Origin: Acidobacteria bacterium UBA2994
GTDB taxonomy: Bacteria > Acidobacteriota > Vicinamibacteria > Vicinamibacterales > UBA8438
Direction: 5' to 3'
DNA length: 64,000 nt
Assembly: GCA_002346545.1 (NCBI GenBank)
Contig: DEAA01000050.1
Coordinates: forward strand, 850-64,849
Of the stretch, positions 19,051 through 27,647 are shown one piece after another. Numbering within the stretch: position 1 is the first letter of the stretch; each line of letters opens with the position of its first letter. Both the position numbers and the translations under genes were made by a program. The notes under the pieces are model-generated. The model did no database searches, had not been told where the DNA came from, and saw only the letters and a program-made list of their open reading frames with translations.

Positions 19051-20109
19051 ATGGATCCCCTTACCCACACGCTCGTTGGCGCGTCCCTGGCACAGACCCG
19101 CTTAGGGCGGGTGCCGCTCGGCACCACCACCCTGGTCGTCGGGGCAAACCTGCCGGACGTCGACGCCGCGACCTACTTCATCGGCAGTGACCTGGCACTT
19201 TTGGTGCGACGGGGGTGGACACACGGCGTCCTGGCGATGGCCGTGCTCCCCCTGGTCCTGGGTTGGGCCATGCACCTGGTGGACCGGATCCGCTGTCGGC
19301 GCAACCCCGACGCGACCCCGGTGCCAATCCGACGCCTCATCGCGCTGTCCTACCTCTCGGTGCTCTCGCACCCAGCCATGGATTGGCTCAACACCTACGG
19401 CGTCAGGCTGCTCATGCCGTTCAGCAGAGAATGGTTCTACGGCGACACGCTGTTTATCGTGGATCCATGGGTGTGGCTGCTTCTCGGCACCGTGGCAGTG
19501 ATGGCGCACAGCCGCGACCCACTGGCCCTCGCCGGCTGGATCGCCCTCGCGGCGATAGCCTCGCTGCTGGTACTCGGAGTGCCGGACGTGCCAGCCGCCG
19601 CGCGGTGGGGGTGGGCGGTCGGCCTGACGGCCATCGCAGTGATACGCCACCGCGGCACTGGGTGGCCACTCCCCAGGCTTACGACCGTCTGCCTGAGCGT
19701 CGCGCTGCTCTACGTTGGCGCCATGGTGACGAGCTCGCAGCTCGCCCGCGCCCGGGTGGTCGACTGGGCGCGCAATCGAGAGATCGAGCCGCTGCGCATC
19801 ATGATGAGTCCGGCGCCAGGCAACCCCCTGGCCAAATCGGTCATCCTTGCCGACAATCGGCACTACCATCGCATCTCGTTCGTCTGGGGAGAGGGCGTCA
19901 CCCCACTCGGCCCTGAGGTGCCGATCGGCGATGACCATCCGGCCGCGACCGCGGCACTCGCGTCCCCGGAAGTGCGCGGCCTGGCCACTTGGAGCCGGTT
20001 GCCGTTCTACCGGGTCGAAGCAGCGGCCGACGGCTACCTGGTAGAGGTGGGCGACATGCGTTTCGGTAGCGTTGCCGTCGAGCTCGACGAGACGCTACAG
20101 GTGCGCTGA
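19051..20109 (+). CDS. Membrane-bound metal-dependent hydrolase (YdjM/DUF457 type)
   Basis: 352 residues. The N-terminus MDPLTHTLVGASLAQT is the hallmark of YdjM-like inner-membrane hydrolases, with further metal-ligand candidates in GANLPDVD, RRGWTHGVLAM and SVLSHPAMDWLNTYG. At least five TM helices follow (residues about 55-240), then a soluble C-terminal domain of about 110 residues. In E. coli the family is LexA-controlled; no LexA box is apparent here. ATG 19051 is chosen over the earlier open frame because the family motif begins there. Substrate unknown. Confidence 0.85.
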   Translation: MDPLTHTLVGASLAQTRLGRVPLGTTTLVVGANLPDVDAATYFIGSDLALLVRRGWTHGVLAMAVLPLVLGWAMHLVDRIRCRRNPDATPVPIRRLIALSYLSVLSHPAMDWLNTYGVRLLMPFSREWFYGDTLFIVDPWVWLLLGTVAVMAHSRDPLALAGWIALAAIASLLVLGVPDVPAAARWGWAVGLTAIAVIRHRGTGWPLPRLTTVCLSVALLYVGAMVTSSQLARARVVDWARNREIEPLRIMMSPAPGNPLAKSVILADNRHYHRISFVWGEGVTPLGPEVPIGDDHPAATAALASPEVRGLATWSRLPFYRVEAAADGYLVEVGDMRFGSVAVELDETLQVR

Positions 20110-20117
20110 AGAATCGC

Positions 20118-20528
20118 TCACTTGAGTTCTGGCGCGTAGTTGCCGAAGCTCCACACGTGTCCTTCGAGATCACGGGCCGCATACTCCCGTGAGCCGTAGG
20201 GGGTGTCCTCGAGCCCGACGATGATCTCGGCCCCCGCGGCCAGGGCCCGATCGTGGTGCGCATCGACATCGTCGACGTGCACGTAGAGGGCCTGGGTCAC
20301 TCCACCCAATGCAGCCGGGTTGCGCAACCGTAATTCGTCTTCCTGGGCGGTGCCAATCATCACCACGCTGGCGCCGTAACGCAGCTGCGCGTGCGAGATC
20401 GTCCCCTTTGGACCAGGCACGACCATCTGTTTCTCAAACCCGAAGGCCCTCGAAAGCCATTGGAACGCGGCAGGCGCATCCTCGTATCGCACCACGGGGA
20501 AAACCCGAGGGGTCGAACGTTCGCTCAT
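20118..20528 (-). CDS. VOC-family protein (bleomycin-resistance/PhnB-like)
   Basis: 136 residues forming a single glyoxalase-fold unit: RVFPVVRYEDAPAAFQWLSRAFGFE, then ISHAQLRYGASVVMIGT, ALYVHVDDVDAHHDRALAAGAEI and the closing SREYAARDLEGHVWSFGNY with a Glu ligand position. Start at ATG 20528 is where the family homology begins. Such small VOC proteins act as drug-binding or as unknown metal-dependent proteins. It is convergent with the YdjM-like gene (8 bp apart). Confidence 0.85.
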   Translation of the reverse strand: MSERSTPRVFPVVRYEDAPAAFQWLSRAFGFEKQMVVPGPKGTISHAQLRYGASVVMIGTAQEDELRLRNPAALGGVTQALYVHVDDVDAHHDRALAAGAEIIVGLEDTPYGSREYAARDLEGHVWSFGNYAPELK

Positions 20529-20850
20529 GGCCCCAATCCTCTCCAGGTCCCACGAAAAAGTCACGTGTGACCTTAATGGCATTCTCACTCGAGGTGGAAC
20601 ACGACGACGCACAAATCAGATACCACATGTTCGCACCGGTCACCGGAGTGCCCGAAAACACGGCGACGGGAATGTCGGTGAACCTTGCCGCCTCTACGGC
20701 GTCATGCTCCCCCTAGATCAGGTTCGGAGTGCCTATCCCTACCAGTTGGAACGACCGGCTGTATATGGAGGCTCCGCGGGAAACGCGCCGGACACCGAAG
20801 GTGCGCTCCGCACGGCGATGTACTCGTAGGCCGTCTTAAACCTCTTCAGG
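20529..20850 (+). other. Intergenic region with a probable PhzF-like gene remnant
   Basis: 322 bp between two minus-strand genes. A plus-strand frame through 20573-20716 reads SLEVEHDDAQIRYHMFAP then VTGVPENTATGMSVNLAA. This resembles the conserved 'RxFxPxxGxxEDPATGSA' C-terminal segment of PhzF-family isomerases. The rest of that protein is absent, and the frame closes soon after. I read it as a small decayed fragment, not a gene. Confidence 0.4.
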
Positions 20851-21834
20851 TCAAAAAACTGCGATCGGGTTGAGCGGAGAACCGGTCCCGCCGTCGACCG
20901 GAATCGGTCCCGCGGTCAACATAAATTCCCAGCGGCCTTCCTCGGCGGCCGCCTCCGCGAGCGCTTCAAGATCCATGTTGTCGAAGATGTTAGTACCGAA
21001 GCCCGCAATCAGCATGGTGTGCACCGGCTGGCCAACACCATCGACCATCGACGGCATCACGTCGGTGGCCACATCGCTGCCCACCAGCGCCACGCCCCGC
21101 TCCTTGATCCAGGGCAAAACCGAAGCATGAAGACCGGCGCTGTTGCCAGACACCTGGAACGGTCCCTGTTCGGCCCGAAGTGCCCAGCGTCCCGTTCGGA
21201 TGAAAATCGCGTCTCCGGGTGACACCTGGACGCCCGCCATCTCTTCCCACGCCTCGATATCCTCGATGTAGATGGGGGTCTGGGGTTCGAGATAGTCAAC
21301 ACCCTGCAACTGCGGAAAGTCGAGCAGAATCCCGCGGGTGATGATGCCCTGCTTGAGGTTCTCGATTCCCAGCTTACCGCATCCCTCGGGACTACTCTCG
21401 GCTGGGTCGATGTCGTTGTACATCCGGTCGTTCCAGAGGAAGTGACACAACGAATCGATGTGGCTTACGCCATACCCATGGTAGGTGAACTCGAACGTGT
21501 CACTCCGAAACGTGCGGCCCATGGTGTGATTGAACGCGGCGTCCGGATTGTCGACGAACTCGTCCTTCATCGGGTTGTGCGACAGCGAGACCGTTCGGCC
21601 ACTCTCCACGAGAGCGGCCGCTTCACGGGTCTTCTCGGGGGTCACGAGGTTCATCGTCCCGAGCTGATCATCCGCCCCCCAGCGTCCCCAGTTGTTCAGC
21701 TCCTGGAACATGGCGTCGAACTCCTCGACGCTTCTGGGACGTCGCGGCTCCTGGCTGTCAACCGCCGTTCCGCACCCGACGACACCAGCGATGACACTCC
21801 ACGTGGCGATAATAAAGACAGCCCTCCGGGTCAT
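20851..21834 (-). CDS. Cyclase-family (kynurenine formamidase-like) lipoprotein
   Basis: 327 residues. The N-terminus is a lipoprotein signal (WSVIAGVVGCG, lipobox Cys21). The cyclase-family metal site appears as YHGYGVSHIDSLCHF (H-x-G-x-S-H-x-D-x-x-x-H), with later GDAIFIRTGRW and the DGVGQPVHTMLIAGFG segment. Relatives hydrolyse N-formylkynurenine or isatin, but extracytoplasmic lipoprotein members are mostly uncharacterised. The gene precedes a SleB-type hydrolase on the opposite end of the same strand group; its start is 18 bp from that gene's stop. Confidence 0.85.
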   Translation of the reverse strand: MTRRAVFIIATWSVIAGVVGCGTAVDSQEPRRPRSVEEFDAMFQELNNWGRWGADDQLGTMNLVTPEKTREAAALVESGRTVSLSHNPMKDEFVDNPDAAFNHTMGRTFRSDTFEFTYHGYGVSHIDSLCHFLWNDRMYNDIDPAESSPEGCGKLGIENLKQGIITRGILLDFPQLQGVDYLEPQTPIYIEDIEAWEEMAGVQVSPGDAIFIRTGRWALRAEQGPFQVSGNSAGLHASVLPWIKERGVALVGSDVATDVMPSMVDGVGQPVHTMLIAGFGTNIFDNMDLEALAEAAAEEGRWEFMLTAGPIPVDGGTGSPLNPIAVF

Positions 21835-21852
21835 GAGTCGCTCCTCACTGCT

Positions 21853-22344
21853 CTAGCGGTAGTAAATGTGGCGGCCGATCTGGGTGATCTGCTCCCGCTC
21901 GACCCGCCACGGCACCCGACGAAGAGAAACGGCGTGGAAGAACAGTGCCCCCCCGGTGGGATCGGCCGTTAGACCACTCAGGAGGTCGCGTGCGGCACGA
22001 CCGGCCTGTCTCCAGACACGCCCGTTGTAGGGCGTGTCGGACTTGCCATCGCACCAGTAACTGAACTGGCATCCGCGCGCTTCGCCGCCCTGCCGAATCA
22101 CCTGACAGACCCCCGACGGGAAGCCGGGATGAGCCATCCGATTGAGCACAACCCAGCCGACGGCCAGCATGCCTTCACGTTGCTCGATGCCCGCTTCGAA
22201 GTACATGGCCTGCGCCATGCACTGATAAGCGTCGGGACCGTAGGTGGCTACGCCGCCGCCCGACTGCGTTGCGAGCGGGAACTCGGGAAACAGAAGGACT
22301 AGCAGCAAGAGAACGGCGCCCCCAACGGACACGCGTCTGCACAT
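21853..22344 (-). CDS. SleB-type cell wall hydrolase
   Basis: 163 residues. An N-terminal hydrophobic anchor or signal (VSVGGAVLLLLVLLFPEFPLA) is followed by the Hydrolase_2 domain: AQAMYFEAGIEQREGMLAVGWVVLNR with the catalytic Glu, FPSGVCQVIRQ and GCQFSYWCDG. SleB enzymes are lytic transglycosylases that cut peptidoglycan glycan strands. A longer open frame extends to 22959, but it is antisense to the PQQ gene and not protein-like; ATG 22344 opens at the membrane segment. It lies immediately upstream of the cyclase-family gene on the same strand. Confidence 0.85.
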   Translation of the reverse strand: MCRRVSVGGAVLLLLVLLFPEFPLATQSGGGVATYGPDAYQCMAQAMYFEAGIEQREGMLAVGWVVLNRMAHPGFPSGVCQVIRQGGEARGCQFSYWCDGKSDTPYNGRVWRQAGRAARDLLSGLTADPTGGALFFHAVSLRRVPWRVEREQITQIGRHIYYR

Positions 22345-22612
22345 TCCAGCCAAGTGTACCCAGAGGTGCAAGCAGAAGCGAGGCCCCTGAATACAGCGAA
22401 GACCCAGGGCGGAGACTGGCAGGAGCGGCCAGAACCAGTTGGAGCCGCTTAAGTCCTTCGCTGAGGTCGGCCGACTCGACCACCACCGGTGAAAGATCGA
22501 CCGTCGAACGTTCGGCCGCGGGCGCCGTGGAGGTACGCAACCAGAACGCATCGCTTGCATCGCGGGAAGTGGCAGTAGCGTCGCTACACTCTCCAGCGGC
22601 AATTCTCGTATC

Positions 22613-24064
22613 ATGATGGGCGGTATGAGCCGACTGTTCCTTCGTCTTTCGACCCCACTCGTCATCGCGAGCGCTCTCGCGCTGGTGCTCCCGTCAACCC
22701 TAGCCGCCCAGGCAGGCGTGAACTGGCCTGCCTTTCGCGGCGGCGACGCCGTACCAGTTGCCAGCGACGACGCCCGTCTGCCGCTGACCTGGAGCCAGAC
22801 CGAGAACGTCGCCTGGCAAGCCACCGTGGAGGGATTGGGCTGGTCGTCACCGGTCGTGTGGGGCGACCAGATCTTCCTGACCACGGTCGTCAACGATGGA
22901 GAGTTGGCGGAACCGCGGATGGGCCTGTACTTCCCGTTCGGCTCCCCGGAAACGAACAACGACCCACGATTCGAAGCGCCTGGCCCAGGCGACTTGATGG
23001 AGCGGGAAGAGGACGTGCACCACTGGCTGGTTCAGGCCTTCGACTTCAGTACTGGCCAACAGCTCTGGAGCACCGAGGTCCACGCCGGATCGCCTAACTT
23101 CGACCGCCATCTCAAGAACACCTACGCATCGGCCACTCCGGTTACCGATGGTGAGCGGTTGTATGCGTACTTCGGGAACGTCGGGGTGTACGCGCTCAGC
23201 TTGAACGGCAGCGTGCTGTGGGAGCACCGCTTCGAGGCAGCCGATACGCGATTGGGCTGGGGACCGGCCGCCTCACCCGCGCTCCACGGCGACCAGCTGT
23301 TCATCGTCAACGACAACGATGACCAATCGTATGTGATGTCACTCGATGCCGCCACCGGCGAGGAGCGGTGGCGCGTCGATCGCGACGAGGGCACTAACTG
23401 GTCAACACCGTTCATCTGGGAACATGACGGGCGAACCGAACTCATCACTGCGGGCAGTGATCGGGTTCGTGCTTACGATCTCGATGGCAACCTACTGTGG
23501 CACTTCACCGGTCTGAACAGCATCGCGATTCCGCAACCGTTCAGCGCCAACGACCTGCTGTATGTCACCTCCGGCTACGTCGGCGACCAGGTGCGGCCAG
23601 TTTTCGCCATCCGGCCGGGTGCCTCGGGCGACATCACTCTGGAGGACGACCAGACAAGCAACGAGTACATCGTCTGGTATCAGAACCAGGCTGGCCCTTA
23701 TCATCCGACGCCCCTCGTCTACGGGGACTACTACTTCACGCTACTCGACCAGGGCTTCTTCACCGTGCATGACGCCAACACCGGAGAGGAGATGTACTTC
23801 ACCGAGCAGCAGGTGCTGAGCCAAGAAGTACGGCGCCGCGTAGCGCGCGGCACCGGGGGCTTCACCGCCTCACCGTGGGCCTACAACGGCAAGATCTTCG
23901 TGCTGAGCGAAGACGGCGACACCTACGTACTGGATCCCGAGAACAACTTCGACTTAGTGGCCACTAACTCGCTGGGGGAAGTCGCGATGTCGAGCCCGGC
24001 AATCGTCGACGGAAGCCTCATCGTCCGGACGCGCTCGTCACTGTGGCGCCTCTCCGCCGAATAG
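22613..24064 (+). CDS. Exported PQQ-like beta-propeller protein
   Basis: 483 residues with a signal peptide ending LPSTLAAQ. The mature protein opens NWPAFRGGDAVPVASDDARLPLTWSQTENVAWQ, the usual entry of PQQ-like WD propellers, and shows repeated blade motifs (DAATGEERWRVDRD, DLDGNLLWHF, DANTGEEMYF, LSEDGDTYVLDPENN). It lacks the vicinal Cys pair and the WDxD active site of true quinoprotein dehydrogenases, so it is more likely a BamB-like or structural propeller than an enzyme. Start could be ATG 22613, 22616 or 22625. It begins 268 bp after the divergent SleB gene. Confidence 0.8.
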   Translation: MMGGMSRLFLRLSTPLVIASALALVLPSTLAAQAGVNWPAFRGGDAVPVASDDARLPLTWSQTENVAWQATVEGLGWSSPVVWGDQIFLTTVVNDGELAEPRMGLYFPFGSPETNNDPRFEAPGPGDLMEREEDVHHWLVQAFDFSTGQQLWSTEVHAGSPNFDRHLKNTYASATPVTDGERLYAYFGNVGVYALSLNGSVLWEHRFEAADTRLGWGPAASPALHGDQLFIVNDNDDQSYVMSLDAATGEERWRVDRDEGTNWSTPFIWEHDGRTELITAGSDRVRAYDLDGNLLWHFTGLNSIAIPQPFSANDLLYVTSGYVGDQVRPVFAIRPGASGDITLEDDQTSNEYIVWYQNQAGPYHPTPLVYGDYYFTLLDQGFFTVHDANTGEEMYFTEQQVLSQEVRRRVARGTGGFTASPWAYNGKIFVLSEDGDTYVLDPENNFDLVATNSLGEVAMSSPAIVDGSLIVRTRSSLWRLSAE

Positions 24065-24147
24065 AGCTCGGCCGGGGCATACCGTCGCGCTCCTAAAGCC
24101 TGGCTAGCGGCCCGTGAACTATTCGAGAAGCTGGAGCCAGTCCTGCT

Positions 24148-24354
24148 TCAGCTCGGCACCTCGAACCCTAACCTCGGGTTGCTCCGGGTGCCCGAGGCCG
24201 TGATCGACAGCACCGTGCCAATCCATTCCGCGCCTTGCTGCAAGATCGAATCGAACAGGCGCACCCAGCGAGCGAGCCGGGCAGGTAGTCCAAAGAAGTG
24301 AGCCGCGGCGGCCAGAAGCAGCAACACAGCCAAGGCCAACGGGAACTTCTTCAT
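24148..24354 (-). CDS. Small exported or membrane protein, hypothetical
   Basis: A 68-residue ORF with a strong hydrophobic N-terminus (KKFPLALAVLLLLAAAAHFFGL) and a short polar tail ending ITASGTRSNPRLGFEVPS. ATG 24354 is preferred because the Lys-Lys plus hydrophobic core starts there. A 6-bp hairpin AGGCGG-AAA-CCGCCT (24358-24372) lies just upstream of the start. It fills most of a 355-bp gap between two plus-strand PQQ genes. No family recognised. Confidence 0.4.
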   Translation of the reverse strand: MKKFPLALAVLLLLAAAAHFFGLPARLARWVRLFDSILQQGAEWIGTVLSITASGTRSNPRLGFEVPS

Positions 24355-24419
24355 CAGAGGCGGAAACCGCCTGCAGACTATAATCACCGCTCTTCCTGCC
24401 CTCGGTCCAGGAGAGGCTC

Positions 24420-26375
24420 ATGCATCACGGATCACTACGCGGGTTTCGTGTCTGGCTCGGCGCCGCGGCACTGGTCCTCGGTGTTCCCGTCACCAGCGAG
24501 GCCCAGGTGCCAGACGGCGAATGGCACGCGTTCGGACGGGACCCGGCAAACTCGAAGTACTCGCCGCTGGATCAGATCACCAAGGAGAACTTCACCGACC
24601 TCGAGATCGCGTGGAGCTGGGACTCGCTGTCGCAGGCCGTCGTGGCTGAGCGGGAGAACATCCGGCCCTCAGCGCTGATGTCGTCGCCGCTGATGGCCAA
24701 CGGACTGGTCTACGTGAGTACGGCGATCGGGCAGGCGGCCGCGCTCGACGCCGGCACCGGCGAACTAGTCTGGTCTTACGACCCGCGCATCTACGAGTAC
24801 CTGGAGCGCCCTCCCAACATGGGATGGCGCCATAGAGGCCTGACCTACTGGGCCGACGACAACAGTGACGACATGCGCATCTTCTTCGCCAACCACGATC
24901 TCAAACTGGTGGCGCTAGACGCGCGAACCGGAGCAGTTGATCCGGACTTTGGCGAGAACGGCTATGTCGACCTGACGCAGGGATTCGAACGAGAGGTCGA
25001 CACCACCCGGATGACGTACTCCTCACCGGTGGCGGTGGCTGACGACACCATCATCGTCGGCAGCATCGTGCAGGACACCAACATCAGGCTCCGCGAAGCG
25101 CCGCCGGGACACGTCCGAGCCTACGATGCGCATACCGGGGCGATGAAGTGGATCTTCCGAACGATTCCGCAAGGGGATGACTTCGGGGTCGACAGCTGGG
25201 GCGACGAATCGTGGCGCTACAGCGGCCACAGCAACGTTTGGTCGTACATGGCTGTTGACGAGGAGCTCGGCTACGTCTATCTCCCGACCGGCTCCCCATC
25301 GAACGACTGGTATGGTGGGATGCGACCGGGCGACAACCTGTTTGCCGAGAGCATCGTTGCGGTCGACATCGAAACGGGTCAGCGAGTCTGGTACTTCCAG
25401 GCGATTCATCACGGTCTGTGGGACTGGGACTTCCCGACCGGACCCAACCTCCTCGACATCACTGTCGACGGCCGCGACATCAAGGCGATCGCCCAGGTCA
25501 GTAAGCAGGCGTTCACCTACGTCTTCGACCGGGTCACGGGAGAGCCGGTGTGGCCCATCGAGGAACGTCCGGTACCGCAGGGTAACGTGCCCGGGGAGTG
25601 GTACTCGCCGACTCAGCCATTCCCCACCAAGCCGGCGCCGTTCGACCGGCAAGGCATGAGTATCGACGACGTGGTCGACTTCACGCCAGAGATCCGAGCC
25701 GAGGCGCTGGAGATCATCGAGGGTCGGGCCCGTTTTGGCCCGATCTTCTCACCGCCGGTGCTCCGCGGGACCGGTCTGCCGTTCATCCAGGTACCCGGCG
25801 CCGGCGGCGGCGCCAACTGGCAGGGCTCGGCCGTGGACCTCGAGACCGGCCAGCTGTTCGTTTCGTCCTCCAGCACCCTGATTTTGGTGGACCTGATCAA
25901 GTACGACCCTCCGGCCACGATCGGCTACTTCACCGATCCCTGGGGAACGGGTCTGAGGGGTCCACGGGGGTTACCGCTCTTCAAACCGCCCTACAAACGC
26001 GTGACCGCGATCAATCTGAACACCGGCGACCACGCATGGCAAACGCCGCACGGGGACGGTCCACGGAACCACGAGGCGCTGGCTCACCTGAATCTGGGTC
26101 CGCTGGGTGGTGGGGGAGGGATCAGCTCCGGCCCGCTGGTCACTCCGAACCTGCTCATCATGAACCACGGCGGACGGGACTACGAGAATGTCAACCAGAG
26201 CTCACGCACCGTGAGCGCCTACGACAAGGCCACCGGTCAGCACCTTGGCTCGGTTGACCTGACACTGGTCCCGGCCGGCAACCCGGTGACCTATGAACAC
26301 GAGGGCACGCAGTATCTGGTGATCGCCGGCGGCACCGGCGCGGAGGCCCGGCTACTAGCATTGGCACTTCCGTAG
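24420..26375 (+). CDS. PQQ-dependent dehydrogenase (GDH/quinate-type propeller)
   Basis: 651 residues with a signal peptide (WLGAAALVLGVPVTSEA). The mature start DGEWHAFGRDPANSKYSPLDQITKENF is the quinoprotein entry motif. The active-site region is FQAIHHGLWDWDFPTGPNLL, with Asp335 and Asp337; the LWDxDxP form resembles membrane glucose dehydrogenase and its soluble relatives. Blade motifs (LDAGTGELVW, LDARTGAVDPDFGENG) are plentiful. There is no membrane anchor domain, so the enzyme is periplasmic. It oxidises a sugar, polyol or alcohol and passes electrons to a cytochrome or quinone. It lies 8 bp before argG. Confidence 0.87.
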   Translation: MHHGSLRGFRVWLGAAALVLGVPVTSEAQVPDGEWHAFGRDPANSKYSPLDQITKENFTDLEIAWSWDSLSQAVVAERENIRPSALMSSPLMANGLVYVSTAIGQAAALDAGTGELVWSYDPRIYEYLERPPNMGWRHRGLTYWADDNSDDMRIFFANHDLKLVALDARTGAVDPDFGENGYVDLTQGFEREVDTTRMTYSSPVAVADDTIIVGSIVQDTNIRLREAPPGHVRAYDAHTGAMKWIFRTIPQGDDFGVDSWGDESWRYSGHSNVWSYMAVDEELGYVYLPTGSPSNDWYGGMRPGDNLFAESIVAVDIETGQRVWYFQAIHHGLWDWDFPTGPNLLDITVDGRDIKAIAQVSKQAFTYVFDRVTGEPVWPIEERPVPQGNVPGEWYSPTQPFPTKPAPFDRQGMSIDDVVDFTPEIRAEALEIIEGRARFGPIFSPPVLRGTGLPFIQVPGAGGGANWQGSAVDLETGQLFVSSSSTLILVDLIKYDPPATIGYFTDPWGTGLRGPRGLPLFKPPYKRVTAINLNTGDHAWQTPHGDGPRNHEALAHLNLGPLGGGGGISSGPLVTPNLLIMNHGGRDYENVNQSSRTVSAYDKATGQHLGSVDLTLVPAGNPVTYEHEGTQYLVIAGGTGAEARLLALALP

Positions 26376-26383
26376 GAACAGAC

Positions 26384-27646
26384 ATGGCGGACAGGATCGA
26401 AATCAAGGACTTGAAGGAACAGGGCGTCGTGGCCCTCGTGTCGGGTGGTCTCGACAGCGTCACGTTCACCCGATGGGCCAGTGACCACGGCGTGCAGGTG
26501 CATTGCTGCACGGCCGACCTCGGGCAGCCCGACGAAGAGAACATCGACGACATCGAGGCCCGCATGCGCAAAGCGGGAGCAGCCACGTTCACGCTGGTCG
26601 ACGGCCGGAAAGCACTTGCCGAAGCCGGCGTGCTGTTGGTCATCTGCGGCGGCAGCTATGAAGGCGGCTACCTCAACACGACCGGCATCGCCCGGGCCGT
26701 CACCACCCGCAAGGCGCTCCCAGTGCTCCAGGACCATGGTGTCGACGTGCTGTCGCACGGCGCGACGGGTCGGGGTAACGACCAGACCCGGTTCCAGCTC
26801 TACGCGAACATGCTCGACCCGACAATCCGGGTGTACGCTCCATGGCGAGACCCTGCCTTCCTAGCCGAGTTCCCCGGTCGGTCGGAAATGATCGCCTACT
26901 GCGAGTCGCAGGGCGTCTCAGTGCGCGCAACCCGCGACAAGCCCTACAGTACCGACGCTAATCTACTAGGACTCACCCACGAAGCCGGCAAACTCGAACA
27001 GCTCGATGTCGGACCACGGTTCATCACCCCGCAGTTCGGAGTCCATCCACAAGACGCACCCGATGAGACTACCCGTGTGGTGCTAGGCTTCAGCGGCGGC
27101 GTACCGGTACGGGTCGACGGTGAGAGCCTCGGGCTGGTTCCGCTGTTCGATCGGTTGAATCTGCTTGCTGGCAGCAATGGCGTGGGTATCGGTATCCACG
27201 CCGTGGAGAACCGCTACGTCGGAATCAAGTCGAGGGGGGTGTACGAGCAGCCGGCGATGCAACTCCTACAGGCAGCCTACGACTACATCTACCAGCTCAC
27301 CTTAGACCGGCGGTCGCTCGAGCTCTACAAGTCGCTCTCGAACATCGTGGGGCGACAGATCTACGAAGCCGCCTGGTTCCACCCCAGCACGGCAGCCGCC
27401 ATCCGGGCGATCAGATCGTTCTCCGACGCCATCGAAGGCGAACTGACCCTCGATATCTACAAAGGGCACGTCGACTTCGCCAAGGCCGACTTCGATCGGA
27501 TTCTGTACTCGCCCGACGATGCGTCAATGGAAGGAGTCGGTGATTTCGACCATACCGACGCCGAAGGCTTCCTAGGAGTACTTGGCGTGTCCGCCCGGGG
27601 CTTGCACGCAGCGAAACAGGTGCGCCTCGAAGACTTCGATCTCTAG
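26384..27646 (+). CDS. argG: Argininosuccinate synthase
   Basis: 420 residues. The PP-loop reads ALVSGGLDSVTFTRW rather than the usual SGGLDTS. Other landmarks match ArgG: TADLGQPDEENIDD, GGYLNTTGIARAVT, LSHGATGRGNDQTRFQLYANMLDPTIRVYAPWRD and YSTDANLLGLTHEAGKLE. It condenses citrulline and aspartate with ATP to argininosuccinate in arginine synthesis. No other arginine genes are in the window; the upstream neighbour is a PQQ dehydrogenase, and a heme A synthase gene follows with 1 bp between. Confidence 0.88.
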   Translation: MADRIEIKDLKEQGVVALVSGGLDSVTFTRWASDHGVQVHCCTADLGQPDEENIDDIEARMRKAGAATFTLVDGRKALAEAGVLLVICGGSYEGGYLNTTGIARAVTTRKALPVLQDHGVDVLSHGATGRGNDQTRFQLYANMLDPTIRVYAPWRDPAFLAEFPGRSEMIAYCESQGVSVRATRDKPYSTDANLLGLTHEAGKLEQLDVGPRFITPQFGVHPQDAPDETTRVVLGFSGGVPVRVDGESLGLVPLFDRLNLLAGSNGVGIGIHAVENRYVGIKSRGVYEQPAMQLLQAAYDYIYQLTLDRRSLELYKSLSNIVGRQIYEAAWFHPSTAAAIRAIRSFSDAIEGELTLDIYKGHVDFAKADFDRILYSPDDASMEGVGDFDHTDAEGFLGVLGVSARGLHAAKQVRLEDFDL

Positions 27647-27647
27647 C

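Noticed and set aside
22345..22959. N-terminal extension of the SleB-type gene
   Set aside because: The extra 205 codons are antisense to a PQQ gene and have no family match; the membrane segment and homology begin at 22344.
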